Shown: positions 11,334 to 21,859 of the stretch, piece by piece
How positions within the stretch are numbered: position 1 is the first letter of the stretch
Layout of the letters: the number at the start of each line of letters is the position of its first letter
Assembly (NCBI GenBank): GCA_958450365.1
Contig: CAUEEP010000925.1
Span: forward strand, 620,001-684,000
Origin: Mesorhabditis belari
Lineage: Eukaryota > Nematoda > Chromadorea > Rhabditida > Rhabditidae
DNA: 64,000 nucleotides
Reading direction: 5' to 3'
The notes under the pieces: generated by a model
The model's input: the letters and a program-made list of their open reading frames with translations, nothing else
Databases searched by the model: none
What the model was told of the DNA's origin: nothing
Program-made: the position numbers and the translations under genes

Positions 11334-11416
11334 TGATGAGAAGATAAAATTTAAATGTTCCGATCATATGACCAGCCAGATAAGGGCATCTACATCTAAA
11401 TGTTGCTCCAGAGTGG

Positions 11417-11830
11417 AGAGAAGTGCAGAGAAGAAAGAGATAAGACATCCTTTTCTTGCAAAAGCAAATGCCAAAGCCTGTTGACAACTGCTAGGCAAGT
11501 GCTCGGCTTTTTACCTTCCACCTTCTAGCTGTTTTTTCAGTTTTCATTTCGTTTCTTTTTTATATCAACTTTCAGTCGTTCATTGAATGAACTAATGAGA
11601 TTCAGTTTATTGCTATCATATCCCTCTCCTTTTCCCAAAACCGAGAATTAATCAATATGGGAATAGAGTGGAGAAAAGAAAGAGATAAGTCATTCCTTTC
11701 TTGCAATAGTTTTTCCACTCACTTTTTAGCTGCTTTTCGAGTTTTCATTTCATTTCCTTTTTACTTCATTTTAATTCATTAGTTTTTTAGGTTAAACCCT
11801 TATCTGTGGGAGCCTGCCGTTGGTTGAGTT
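11417..11830 (+). promoter_or_regulatory. Tandemly doubled kinase leader
   Basis: Two copies of the leader lie in tandem (about 11417-11580 and 11650-11810). Each has AGAAAGAGATAAG, a TTTCTTGCAA block, a TAGCTG pyrimidine tract, and in the second a TTAGTTTTTTAG acceptor at about 11780-11791. The same doubling is seen on the minus strand at 17064-17480. The degraded kinase at 11847 follows directly. Confidence 0.5.
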
Positions 11831-11846
11831 GAATGACGTTAGTTGA

Positions 11847-12551
11847 ATGATTGGACAATGGACACCCGAAACAGAACCAACAGAGATCGGAGGAGGTGCA
11901 TATGAAAAGGTGTTTTGGGTTATTGACAGGCAAAGGTTAGTCAATGTTTTTAAGTGGATCACATGTATCAGGAACACAAATTGGTGCATCGAGATATCAA
12001 ACCAGACAGGTAAGATTCAGTGGTATAAATCTCGAAATTGAATTCATTTATAGCATTTTTGTGACCAACGAATATCAGCTGAAGATTAGTGACTTCGGAT
12101 TGGTAAAAGTAGTGGGAGATGGAACTGTTATGGGGACGTTTATTGGAACACAACGATATATGAGTCCACCTGAGATGAAAGAGGATGGGGCACAACGGGA
12201 TGTTTTGTACGAATAAAGGAGGCTGATGTATCGGTTAGTTTTACATTCATTTTTATGCAATGATAATATATATTCATTCCAGAATTCCCATCGAAATGAT
12301 GTCTACAGTCTGGGACTTGTTATGTGGGAAATCACCGAAAGGAGGTATTCATGTTTGCATATTAATCCCATTTGAAATATAACCAAGACTTCAAAACAAT
12401 ATTTTCATTGTTTCAGAACAATTTTCGCAAACTATGGGAGAACTGGAGAGTTTGAGCGTGACCAATTATTGTTTGACATTGCACTCAAACGTGTTACGGA
12501 AATCGAATCACCTGAATGTCAATCAGAAATTCAGAAAATTATCTTGAGGTT
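11847..12551 (+). pseudogene. PEK-like kinase, internally deleted
   Basis: A glycine-loop-like start (IGGGAYEKVF) runs directly into VDHMYQEHKLVHRDIKPD at about 11950-12005. The exons with the ATP lysine and alphaC glutamate are therefore gone. The activation-segment exon is intact (KISDFGLVK, GTFIGTQRYMSPPEM, 12055-12215), but the frame breaks near 12205, before IKEADVS. Exons NSHRNDVYSLGLVMWEITE and RDQLLFDIALKRVTEIESPE follow to about 12551. The last exon (RPxASEV in sister copies) is not found. Without its N-lobe it cannot be an active kinase. Confidence 0.75.
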
Positions 12552-13337
12552 TAGATTTAAGAATTTCTTTTAGGCACTCATTCTTTCTTTTTTAACCGTT
12601 GCTTGTACATTTGTGAATTTTACAAACTTTGGTTTTTTTGCGTTTAGTAATAACATATAAATGAGAATAATAAAGTCGTTTGACTATGGATTAAAAGAAA
12701 AATAGAAGAAATGGCAAATTGTTGGTTTGCAGCAATAAAGTTCCATTTTCTCCATACTTTTCCGCAAGCTTGCTTCCCACGTGGTGATCAAGACTTCCCA
12801 CGTGGTGATCCGGTCGCAATAGAAAAGTTTCATTCCAATTCTCCTTTTGGTGAAAATCTGGTTTAAAAGCTTTTTCTTTAGTAATAATATATCAATGAGA
12901 ATCATACATCTATTTGACTGTGGATGTAAATGAATATCTACAGAACGAAAAACAAACAGAAATCCGTTTAAAAGTCAGAGAAAATGATGGAAAAACTAAA
13001 ACTAAGTATTGCCTAGGTTTGGACACATTAAACACGGTCATGTTTAGATTTTTAGAATAAGTTTGAAAATGTTTATGAAAATTATAAAAGTTTCACTCAA
13101 ATTCGGCAAAACCTTTTGGTGAAAATCTGATTTCTCGTATTTGTGTGTGCTAATCTGAAAATTGCATTTATTACTAAGAGGGGGCAGAAAGCACGTTTTA
13201 TGCTGAGTTTTGGGAACATTTCAATGTTCTATTTGAATAAATCCTTGATTTATCCGAAGAAAAAGAAAAAAAGAAGTGGCATAAATCGAATCGAATCGAA
13301 CAGATCGAATTAAAAAATTAGACCAGTAAAATAAAAA
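12552..13337. other. Shared 3' flanks of convergent modules
   Basis: Positions 12600-12920 match 56040-56350 and 59530-59640 (for example GTACATTTGTGAATTTTACA). Positions 12930-13330 match the 3' flank of other orphan copies (20540-20800, 42190-42480, 59640-59800), with GAATATCTACAGAACG and GGTTTGGACACATTAAACA. Both are non-coding flanks repeated with the modules. The small minus ORF at 12684-12905 is a translation of that flank. Confidence 0.55.
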
Positions 13338-14923
13338 CTATGGAAATTGGGAAGTCGGGAAGACTAGGGTTAGGATACAGAGCGAGAAACATTTTTTCTT
13401 TGTCTTTCTTTTTTCAGTAACTTCTTTATCTTCAGCTACTAAGTCTAGCTTCTCCTGTTGGTCAGTGAATTGGCAATAGGAAGCCGAATTCGGCACTTTC
13501 CTAAATTCAAGCCATTCTGTTTTAGGATTCCCTTTATAATCAATCAAGCGGATCTTGCTCCCCCAATCAGTCTTGATCAAAGCATAAACCCTCTCATTGA
13601 ACTTTGACTCTTGAAAGTATTCTCTTAATACTCCAACATCAATATGATGAAGTTTCATTTTTAAATCCAATCCAGGAATACTTTCCCCATTTTCATAATT
13701 ATTTGGATGATCCAAGAGAATCAAAAATGGAATATCTAAGAGATTTTGACAGCAAAGAAATAGAAATCGATCTTCCATAGGATCAAAAGTCAGATCTTTA
13801 TCAGATCTTATACAATCCATGTAACTGTCCAGAAACAAAACCTCATTTTCCGTGATTGCACCACACACTGGGATGTGCAATTCTTTAGGTAACTCTGAAT
13901 ATCCTTTTATTTTTCTAAATCCATCCATTTGACATTTCCCCGAATGTTTCTTTTGACAAATTGGACGAGGAGGATTTCTTAATTGGAATATGTAGTGGGG
14001 GAAGGGATGGGGCTCGTAAGATATTTTAGATTTAGAAGACCCATAGAGAAGTAAATCAATATTAAATGGAACATCATTCTTCTCCGAATCTTCTATTGGA
14101 ATCAGATATTTCAAGTGTAATTTTATGATCGTTTCCATTCGTGTTTGTTGTTTTTTAAATGCCTTAATTATTCGTTCAAGAGGGATTTGTTCACTAATTG
14201 TTCAAGAGGGATTTGTTTGTAATGCGAGAAATGAAGCATTTCATGTTTATTTGCCTCATTTTTAGTTTTATAGCTCCTGATTTCAGCTCTTGGATTGTCT
14301 ACCCATTGTCCTGGTATTCGTTTCGATAAGCTGAAGTCTTCACTTACAAACTCTTCGAACTCTATCTGAATCCATCCCTCACCAGTCAATTGAGAAATAA
14401 AACATCGAAAATAGAAAGTTGTTGTGTATTTCTTTCTTTTCATGTCTTTCAAACTGTTCATCCAATACTCACACAGCCGCCAATTCATCAAACTTGAGAT
14501 CCAAATCTCTTCGTGACTTTTAAGACGTGCAAATGCATACTCTTCGTCCCGTAGCTGTCTTCGAAAGTCTCCCAAAACAAACAATTCAAATATTTTATAA
14601 ATATCCTTTTCATGTAGATTTCCCTTCTTTCTTTCTATCGACAATATTTCCGCAATCACATAACGAGCCTCTTTGAATGTCTGAGTTTCTTCTTTTAATC
14701 TTAAAACAATATTTGGTGCTTCTTTGTAGAAATCGTCTCTTTCAACAGAATTTAGTTTTCCGAGTTTATCTCGCATTATTTTAGGGAAGACATCCGAACT
14801 ATACTCCTTGAATTTCGTTGCATATTTGCTTTCCTCAGATCCAACCATAACCCATTCTGCTCTATCATCAAATCCAATTGGTTTCATCAGTTCTTTTTGG
14901 TTTTCATCTTCTGTGGGCATCAA
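13338..14923 (-). pseudogene. Orphan family, nearly full length, one frameshift
   Basis: The unspliced reading frame starts at 14923 (MMPTEDENQKELMKPIGFDD) and runs to 14168. A 26-base tandem duplication containing AAATCCCTCTTGAAC, at about 14178-14232, shifts the frame there. It resumes at 14138 and runs to 13338. Together the two parts cover the full length of the 497-codon copy at 59854. They keep family landmarks: EEIWISSLMNW, QLTGEGWIQIE, RNPPRPICQ, HSGKCQMDGFRK, QNLLDIPFLILLDHPNNY and YKGNPKTEWLEF. No signal peptide or membrane segment is obvious, and I match it to no known domain. It lies 941 bases downstream of a kinase on the same strand (15864-17063). Confidence 0.75.
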
Positions 14924-15863
14924 AGGGAGTGAAGAGATGAATTGATTTGCCTAGGTTATTATACTTAAGAAGTGTGAAATTTAAACAAAAGGGCGGTTGG
15001 GAAGTATGTAACCTCGCAAATTTCCTTCCACATTTATATACTTGTTTTACCATTAAAATAACTAGAATTTTCATGGCTTATGTAGAACTCCTAGGACTAA
15101 AAAGGATGAAAGTCGGAAAGACTTTTGTGGTAAAATCGCTGAGAATGGCCGGATTGAAGTTGGCTTGTGTTCACATGGCATGTAAATCCGTGTTCCATCA
15201 CTATAATTCTGCTTTCTTTCAAACTATATCAGGGAAACTTTGAAATAGTGACCCTTAAAGTTTCAGCAAAATCCTTGCTTCAAATAACGAGAAAATGACT
15301 GCAGAAAAGCGAGTTAGTTTGTAGTAAAGCACCTCATAATTTGGTAGTTGAACCAAACATAGCCGACTGTATGCCAGAAAATCGACGTTTAGGCAGTTTC
15401 CACTCAGAGAGCATTTATTCTGGAGATTTTTTTGCGCAGGTCGGCGTGAGAATCCCTGAATTTCTAGAAAGAAAGAAGAACTTTAGTGAGGGAAGACGGA
15501 TTTACAGGGCATGTGAACATAAGTCAACTTCAACTTCAACGCTTACTATGGAGATGCATCAAAAAGTGCCTTTCTAATTGTTTTAAACATGAATTCAGCT
15601 GAAATTTTAAGGTGAACTATTTTACAGTTTCCCCTGAATATTTTGAAAGAAAGAAGGACTTTTGTGATGGAACACGGATTTACATGGCACGGGAACATCA
15701 ATCAACTTCAATCCGGTCGTTCTCAGCTATTTTACAATACAAGATTTACAAACTTTAGTACTTGGTCGCCTTAAGAATTCTACAAAAAACAGCAAAATTT
15801 TAGTTATTATTATGGTAAAATAAGTGAAAGGAAATATCCAACTCAATATAGTAAACGAGAAAT
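14924..15863. other. Module spacer between kinase and orphan gene
   Basis: This corresponds to 1-846 and 61348-62186. It holds one arm of the MITE-like inverted repeat (about 15360-15440, ATGCCAGAAAATCG, GTTTAGGCAGTTT) and three copies of a block containing GGATTTACA.GGCA and AAGTCAACTTCAA (15130-15220, 15465-15560, 15635-15750). The 98- and 78-codon plus ORFs are translations of these blocks. No gene supported. Confidence 0.5.
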
Positions 15864-17063
15864 TCAACTTCTTTTAGAAAAGCTTGCTTTTTGCGATTGA
15901 GCAAGGAAATCCAAAAATTCAGAAGCTGTTGGACGACGGATACGTTGAAAATTAGTGCATCTGATAGATGGATTCTGAAAATATAAAAAAAATCTTGAAT
16001 TCAAACCTCAAGATATTTTTTTGAATTTCGGATTGACATTCAGGTGATTCGATTTCAGTAACACGTTTGAGTGCAATATCAAACAATAATTGGTCACGAT
16101 CAAACCCTCCTAACATCTCATAGTTTGTGAAAATGGTTCTATAGAAATAAAATGTTGTTTTGGAATCTGATTATTATCTAAAAGGAGGTCACTATTTAAA
16201 CATGAATACCGCCTTTCGATGATTTCCCACATAACAAGTCCCAGACTGTAGACATCATTTCGATGGGAATTCTGGGATGAATATATCTTATCATTGGATA
16301 GAGAAGGATCTTAAGCTAACCGATACATCAGCCTCCTTTATTTGTTGATAAACATCCCGTTGTATCCCATCCTCTCTCATTTCAGGTGGACTCATATATC
16401 GTTGTGTTCCAACAAGCGTCCCCGTAACAGTTCCATCTCCCACTACTTTTACCAACCCGAAGTCACCAATCTTCAGCTGGTATTCATTGGTCACAAAAAT
16501 GCTATAAATGAATCAAATTTCGACATTTATACCACTGAATATGACTTGTCAGGTTTGATATCTCGATGTACCAATTTGTGTTTCTGATACATGTGATCAA
16601 TGGCATCAAATAGTTGGATTCCCCAGGTGAGAACAGTGTTCATTGAATATGCAATTGTTGGATCCAGAATCACTAAACTCTAAGCTATAACAACACCAAT
16701 CGAATTCCAACCTCCCTTGAGTGGTCCCTTCTCACAATATTCCATTACAATTCCCACTTTTCTTCCTTCTTCTGTATATCGATACAATCGGACAATATTT
16801 TCATGGTAAATCTTCTTTAAGGCTTCACATTCATTTTTGAAGACCTTCAGTCGTTGGTCATTTCCACAAAACATATATTTGATCACAGCTGGGCTAAAAA
16901 GAAGCTTATGGTACAATACAGCTTCTACAAAACACTTAATGTTGAAAATAGCAGTGAATAGATCCAAAATAACCCACGGTTCGTGTCCAACCAATTCATA
17001 CACTTCTCCATATGCTCCTTCCCCAATACACTTTCCCAATTCAAACTGATCAGATGTTGCCAT
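15864..17063 (-). CDS. PEK/eIF2-alpha-kinase-like protein kinase
   Basis: A spliced kinase of about 300 residues, essentially only a catalytic domain. It starts MATSDQFELGKCIGEGAYGE at 17063. The ATP lysine is in AVIKYMF (exon 2), the alphaC Glu in KNECEALKKI, the hinge in VGIVMEYCEKGPLKG, the catalytic loop in LVHRDIKPD, DFG in KIGDFGLVK, then GTQRYMSPPEM (Pro-Pro-Glu in place of APE), NDVYSLGLVMWEIIE, LFDIALKRVTEIESPE and RRPTASEFLDFL. DFGLVK with GT..YMSP and DVYSLGL resembles PKR/PEK-type eIF2 kinases, but no regulatory domain is present, so the substrate is unknown. All catalytic residues are there. The short N-terminal ORF runs into intron 1. It lies just upstream of the orphan gene at 13338-14923, same strand. 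Confidence 0.75.
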
Positions 17064-17480
17064 TTCTCGCAGAAAAGGATTTAACCTTTGGAACTAATAA
17101 TATAAAATGTAAAAGAGGAGAGGAGATGAAAATTCGACAAGCAGCTAGATGGTGAGGGGAGAAATTTTGCAAGAAAAGGATCTCTTTTGTTCTCTCCACT
17201 CTATTCCCAGATTGATTGATGCTGGGTTTTGGGAAAAGGAAGGGGATATGATAACAATAAACTGAATCTCATTAGTTCATTCAATGAACGACTGAAAGTT
17301 GATATAAAAAAGAAACGAAATGAAAACTGAAAAAACAGCTAGAAGGTGAAAGGTAAAAAGCCGCGCACTTGCCTAGCAGTTGTCAACAGGCTTTGGCATT
17401 TGCCTTTGCAAGAAAAGGATGTTTTATCTCTTTCTTCTCTCCACTCTGTTCCCAGATTGATTGATTCTGGGTTTTGGAGA
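17064..17480 (-). promoter_or_regulatory. Tandemly doubled kinase leader
   Basis: Two tandem leader copies read on the minus strand (about 17480-17330 and 17215-17064). Each shows a pyrimidine tract and TATATTTTATATTATTAG or similar. The copy next to the gene ends in an acceptor-like TTCCAAAG or TTAG a few bases before the ATG at 17063. This mirrors 11417-11830, as expected for the inverted duplication. Promoter and outron roles are inferred. Confidence 0.5.
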
Positions 17481-17519
17481 GTGGAGCGGGATATGGTAAA
17501 AATGAACTGAATCCGCTTG

Positions 17520-17682
17520 GTTCATTCAATAATCCTGAAATTTTTCTTAAATTTGACTTTAGTCTCAGGGGATCTAAGAATACTGCCAACAATAAACCTA
17601 ACCTAGCCAAATGCACCAAATATAATTTTGAGCATTTCGTTTACTGACTCAAAACTTTTTTTGCGCCCTGTTTTTGTTTGTA
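17520..17682. repeat. Far-upstream flank repeated at other kinase copies
   Basis: This matches 44540-44700 and 63600-63768, and in inverted form 1240-1450: AAATTTGACTTTAG, AACAATAAACCTAACCTAGC and AAATATAATTTTGAGCA. It ends exactly where the mariner at 17683 begins, as at 63768. No gene. Confidence 0.6.
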
Positions 17683-18945
17683 TTAGGGGTTTGCAAAAGA
17701 AACTGCGTATTATACGCAACGTTCAAACACCTCGAAAATTAATAATAAAAAACTTTATTCCAAAAGGTACTCGCCAAAATTATCAGCTATATTTTTCCAT
17801 TTTTTACGTAGACTTCGGATGCCTGATTCGAAAGATTCCGGATCTTGTGACGCGAAATAGTCTTGCACCCAAATTTCGACTTCTTGGTAATTGTTAAACT
17901 GTTGATTTGCAAGGGAGTGTTGCATAGATCGGAACAAGTGGTAATCTGAAGGGGCGATATCAGGGGAATATGGCGGATGAGGCACAAGTTTCCAGCCTAA
18001 TTCTTCTATGGTGTTTTGAGACAAGTTTGATGTGTGTACCCGAAAATTGTGAGCGAGTAAATGGATTGTCCTTGGATTAACACCTCTTTCTCGTAGAATT
18101 TCATCAACTTTCTTCAGCTGTTCGGTGTAGATTTGAGAAGTTATAGTTTTTGAAGATTTTCTTAATTCAAAATAAACGATTCCTTTCATATTCCAAAAGA
18201 CCGAGAGCATAACTTTCTTTCCGTGAAGTTTTGGATGTGATGTCGGAATCGGCCTTTCTCCTTTACTCAACTATTGTCTTTTGCGTGTTGCATTATTGGA
18301 ATATGTTCACTTTTCGTCCATCATCAACATGTTTCCAAAAAAGCACTGCCCGTAGCCTTTTTCAATAGAAACCGAGACCATAAAACTCGATTGGCTTTGT
18401 TTTCAGGGGATAATTCATGTGGAACCCATTGGCCACAACAATTCCTTTTTCCAATAAGCGCAAGGTGTCGAGAAATTGTGTTCGAATCACATTTAAAGTA
18501 TTCGGCTAATTTGGGCAAAGTTTGAGTTGGATCCAACTCGACATCCTCGAGCAACTCCGCATTATCGAGGACAACAGGACGATGTCCATGGGGCTCTTCT
18601 TCCAAGCCCTCATCTCCTTCACGAAAACGCCGGAACCATTCCAGACAACTTCTTTCACTCAAAACGTTTTCTCCAAATGCTTCACAAAGATTCCGGTGCG
18701 ACTCCAATGCTGATTTCTTCATTTTAAAGTCATAGAGAAGGCAAGTCCGCAAAACGAATTTTTGATCCGTCATCTTCGACAACTAAAATTATTTATAATT
18801 CAATGGTCAAACAAATGTGAAAATCAGTAAAATAAATAAGCGTTATCAACACAATAGAATAAAATTTAAACTGGGTTAGAGCACTTTCAAATAGAGAAAA
18901 TATTGTTCCGGAAAGTCATGCGCAGTTTCTTTTGCAAACCCCTAA
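17683..18945 (-). mobile_element. Mariner (DD34D) transposon, inactive
   Basis: Terminal inverted repeats TTAGGGGTTTGCAAAAGAAA (17683 on) and its complement ending at 18945 are flanked by TA on both sides (17681-17682 and 18946-18947), the expected target duplication. Total length about 1.26 kb is normal for mariner. The internal transposase is disrupted (see 17755-18782). A truncated left end of the same element, with the same outer flank, lies at 63769. Confidence 0.85.
17755..18782 (-). pseudogene. Mariner transposase, broken
   Basis: The N-terminal part (18782-18324) has the mariner helix-turn-helix region (LRTCLLYDFKMKKSALESHR, then LEWFRRFREGDEGLEEEP). The C-terminal part (18270-17755) has YSPDIAPSDYHLF, which carries the third catalytic Asp, and KWKNIADNFGEYL. 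Between them MMDEK is followed by a stop where mariners have Trp, and another stop lies near 18272. The second catalytic Asp (LLHDNARPH in the family) is replaced: this copy reads LLAHNFRVH. With one catalytic residue lost and stops present, it cannot transpose itself. Confidence 0.85.
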
Positions 18946-18954
18946 TAATAGCTA

Positions 18955-19400
18955 GTGATTCTAGAATTTGAACGATGCCGAGGCTTGACCCACCTGCAGC
19001 AACCGCAACAGCAAAAAGTGAGGAGCGATGCTCCGATAATCCACAAAGCAATGTACGGCAACGGCTGGAAATGCGCACAGCAATCGGAAATTAAACTTTT
19101 ACTCTTGCAAATTTTTAGCTTTTTGATACCGCCGTGGCAGCAATGGTAGTAGACGAGGTCCGTCTCTTTACCTGAAAATTATTGCTTTTATGGGCTATCT
19201 AAAAAGCGATTTCTCTTGCAAAACATTAAAGTTAATCTAAAATGGAAAAGAAAAGAAAAGTAGAAATTCTTTAAAAGTATGCAAGTGATCCAAAAAGCGC
19301 ACATTTTTCAGCCCTTTCCTCACATCCCCCAATCGGGACCCCCTTGCTTCGAGCGAGTAGGTGGCACCCACTGGACTGACCAGCACCACAATGAATATCA
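18955..19400 (-). pseudogene. Cysteine-rich membrane protein, partial copy (WBP1/VOPP1-like)
   Basis: Exons on the minus strand match the gene at 35927-36611: a hydrophobic signal-like FIVVLVSPVGATYSLEA (about 19400-19350), a short exon TDLVYYHCFHG (about 19170-19130), then CCAHFQPLPYIALWIIGAS and a LLTFCCCGCC run with a CAG/GTGGGT donor (about 19080-18985). The start is replaced by mariner-derived sequence at about 19405 and the last exon is cut off by the mariner at 18945. The Cys pattern before and after one membrane segment recalls WBP1/VOPP1-type proteins, which is an inference. Confidence 0.5.
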
Positions 19401-19404
19401 GAGA

Positions 19405-19745
19405 GTTGAAGGGAGCATTTTCTTCCAAATCCCAGAACACCGAGAGCATAAACTTCTTCTCATGCACATTTGGCTTGACATCGGGTTCGGGCTTTCTTCT
19501 CTCAGCAACCCATTGGCGCCTTCTCCCAAAGTGGAGAGTTAGAATCCATTTTCATCCTTCGTCACAATACGGAGTAAAAAAAGATTTGCACTCGTATCAA
19601 GAAAGATGAGCAGCACTGATTTCTGACACATTGCCATTTTTAACGGATGTTCGTTAAATCATGTGAAATCCAAGTCTCTAATACGGTTTAAACCCAACTG
19701 TATGCAATGTTCGAGTCTTATTAACTGATAACTCTTCTGCTATTT
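19405..19745 (-). pseudogene. Second mariner transposase remnant
   Basis: Minus-strand pieces in shifting frames read as mariner transposase: AEELSVNKTRTLHTVG (second DNA-binding helix region), LRIVTKDEKW (first catalytic Asp), QWVAERRKPEPDVKPN and KKFMLSVFWDLEEN. It differs in sequence from the 17683-18945 element. Stops and frame changes are frequent and I see no terminal repeats. It is joined directly to the signal-peptide exon of the 18955-19400 copy. Confidence 0.65.
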
Positions 19746-20540
19746 TGCAAAAAGAAAGCCTGGATGACCCTCCGTTTGACTTTGAAGATTCAACCCCAGA
19801 ACGGAATTTAACAAACCAGTTTGCACATGTCCTTCTTTGAATCTTGAAAAAATACTTGGTGCTTTTTTGTAGAATTTGTCACTTTCAACAGGATTTGGTG
19901 TTCCGAGTTTATCTTGCATTATTCTAGAGCCGATATTCCAAACTCTATCTTCATAATATTGGGTTGGGGAGAATGAGTCGGCGCCAAACTTTAAAGGGAC
20001 TTTTTGCACAAATAAAGCCTTCTTTAAACATACGTTTGGTTTCATCAAAAGGATCCACTATTTCTCTACAAAATCACTTTTGAGAGATTCCACAAAGCTT
20101 TTCTTTCGTGGAGTTTATGAACTTCGAAACGCAGCTGGTTAAAATGGCAAAGAGTCCGACTCATCATTTGAACAGTTTCTTTCACATAAACCTTCTTTGG
20201 TGTTTATATAAAAAAGATAGAGCACATTCAATTACATAAGTTGCCAAATTTGCAGGAAGATCCCACCAATGGTTTTTTCTAGATCACAGTTTGTAGTTTT
20301 TGTGAAAAAATGGCTTTTTCTTGAGCGGAGGCGCTGTTTGAATTTTCTTTTAAATGTGATTTTGTAGAGAATTAGTTAACCATTCTACTCATATCAAACG
20401 CATATTATTTGACGAAGTCGAATAGAAGTTTTAGACATTTTTTTGATTTTCGGCGCCGACTCATTCTCCCCAACCCAATATATTTCCTTTCTTCTGATCC
20501 AACCATATCCAATAAAGTTATTTGACTATGGATGTAAATG
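19740..20540 (-). pseudogene. Orphan-family fragment interrupted by a MITE
   Basis: On the minus strand, about 20540-20481 reads the orphan N-terminal region (WIRRKEI, equivalent to GSEERKYA in other copies). After the inserted 524-base element the frame reads on as NIGSRIMQDKLGTPNP and KKAPSIFSRFKE (about 19960-19830). So an orphan gene copy was hit by a transposon at a TA and has since lost most of its length. Confidence 0.75.
19957..20480. mobile_element. TA-flanked MITE inside an orphan gene copy
   Basis: Perfect inverted termini of about 27 bases beginning TTGGGTTGGGGAGAATGAG (left from 19959; right the exact complement ending at 20478) are flanked by TA on both sides. This is the target-site signature of Tc1/mariner elements. 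No transposase inside. Related, less complete copies lie at 41598-42080 (same orientation) and 38687-38955 (opposite). Confidence 0.85.
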
Positions 20541-20876
20541 AATATCTACAAAACGAAAAAGAAACAGAAATCCGTTCAAAAGTCAGAGGAAATAGTGAAA
20601 AAATTAAAACTAAGTAGTGAGTAGGTTTGGACACATCAAACATAGTCATGTTTAATTCCTTAGAATAAGTTTGAAAATGCTTGTGAAGATTATAAAAGTT
20701 TCATTCCAATTCCCCTTTTGGTGAAAATCTGATTTCTCTTATTTGTGTCTGTTGTTCTGAAAATTGCATTTATTACCGACAGGGGGCAGAAAGTACGTTT
20801 TATGGACGTTTTTGTAAACATTTCAAGAATAAAGAACGTTCTGTTTTAGATAAGCACTTTATTGATCTGGAAAAAA
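20541..20876. other. Orphan-gene 3' flank
   Basis: Matches 12930-13330, 42190-42480 and 59640-59850 (GAATATCTACAAAACG, GGTTTGGACACATCAAACA, GGTGAAAATCTGATTTCTC). Non-coding flank that travels with the orphan gene. Confidence 0.55.
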
Positions 20877-21430
20877 TTAAAGGAAACAAGTAGCATAAAG
20901 ACACATAAAGTTCAAAAATTTTACAAGTAAAATAGAAAATCGATAAAATGTGAAGTCGAGAAGACTACGGTTAGGATACAGAGCAATCAGCATTTTTTTT
21001 TCCTTTGTCTTTCTCCTAGGTAACTTCTTTGTCTTCAACGACTGTGGGTTCGTGAATTGGCTATAGGAAGCCGAATACGGCACTCTCTCAAACCGAAGCC
21101 ATTCTGTTTTTGGATTCCCTTGATAATCAATCAAGCAGGGGTAGGGTGTCCATTCCCCACCCCTGCTCCAAGCATAAATTCTCTCATTGAGCTTTGACTC
21201 TTGAAAGTATTTTCTTAATACTACAACATCGATATGATGAAGTTTCCTCTTGAAATCAAATCCAGCGATACTTTCCCATTTTCATAATTATTTGGATGAT
21301 CCAAGAGAATCAAAAATGGAATATCTAAGAGATTTTGACAACAAAGAAATAGAAATGAGTCTTCCATGAGGCGAAAAGTCAGATTTCTAGCAGATCTTAC
21401 ACAATTCATGTAACTTCTCAACTTGTAACT
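20877..21430 (-). pseudogene. Orphan-family C-terminal fragment
   Basis: Minus-strand reading gives YMNCVRSARNLTFRLMEDSF, CCQNLLDIPFLILLDHPN, then IDYQGNPKTEWLRFERVPYS, matching the last third of the family. Frame changes occur near 21270 and 21150, and about 20 bases of unrelated GC-rich sequence (GGGGTAGGGTGTCCATTCCC) lie at 21138-21165. Not functional as the family protein. Confidence 0.75.
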
Positions 21431-21760
21431 TGAAGATAAAGTACGTTTTATGAACGTTTTTGTAGATATTTCAATGGTCTATTAGAATAAATACTTTATT
21501 CATTTGAAGAAAAAGAAAAAAATGACAAGTGGCATAAAGCCAGATAGAGTTCACTAGTAAAAACTCCTGAAATGATGAAGTCAGGAAGGCTACGGTTAGG
21601 ATACAAAGCAACAAGGATTGCTTCTTTCTCTTTCTCTTTTAGTAACTTCTTTATCTTCAACTATTAAGTCTAGCTTCTGCTCTTGGTCAGTGAATAGAAA
21701 GCCGAATTCGGCCACTTTCTTTTGCTCAAGACTCTGTCATTCTGTTTTAGAAGTGTTTAG
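21431..21760 (-). pseudogene. Second orphan 3'-end fragment
   Basis: Another copy of the extreme 3' end of the orphan gene and its flank, again minus strand. Reading from about 21745, it matches the segment around KTEWLEF to the AAxxAE-rich tail in other copies, with a short deletion, then the flank (CTACGGTTAGGATAC, ACTTTATTCATT). It lies directly upstream of the 20877-21430 fragment, so two 3' ends are in tandem. Confidence 0.6.
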
Positions 21761-21859
21761 AAGTGAAAGATTAAAAAGTTTAGCAAGTAGTGGAGATATT
21801 TGAAACTTAGTTTTCGTATAACAAAGGGGGAATTCCGTCTAGGGTGTAAGAAGAAAAGG

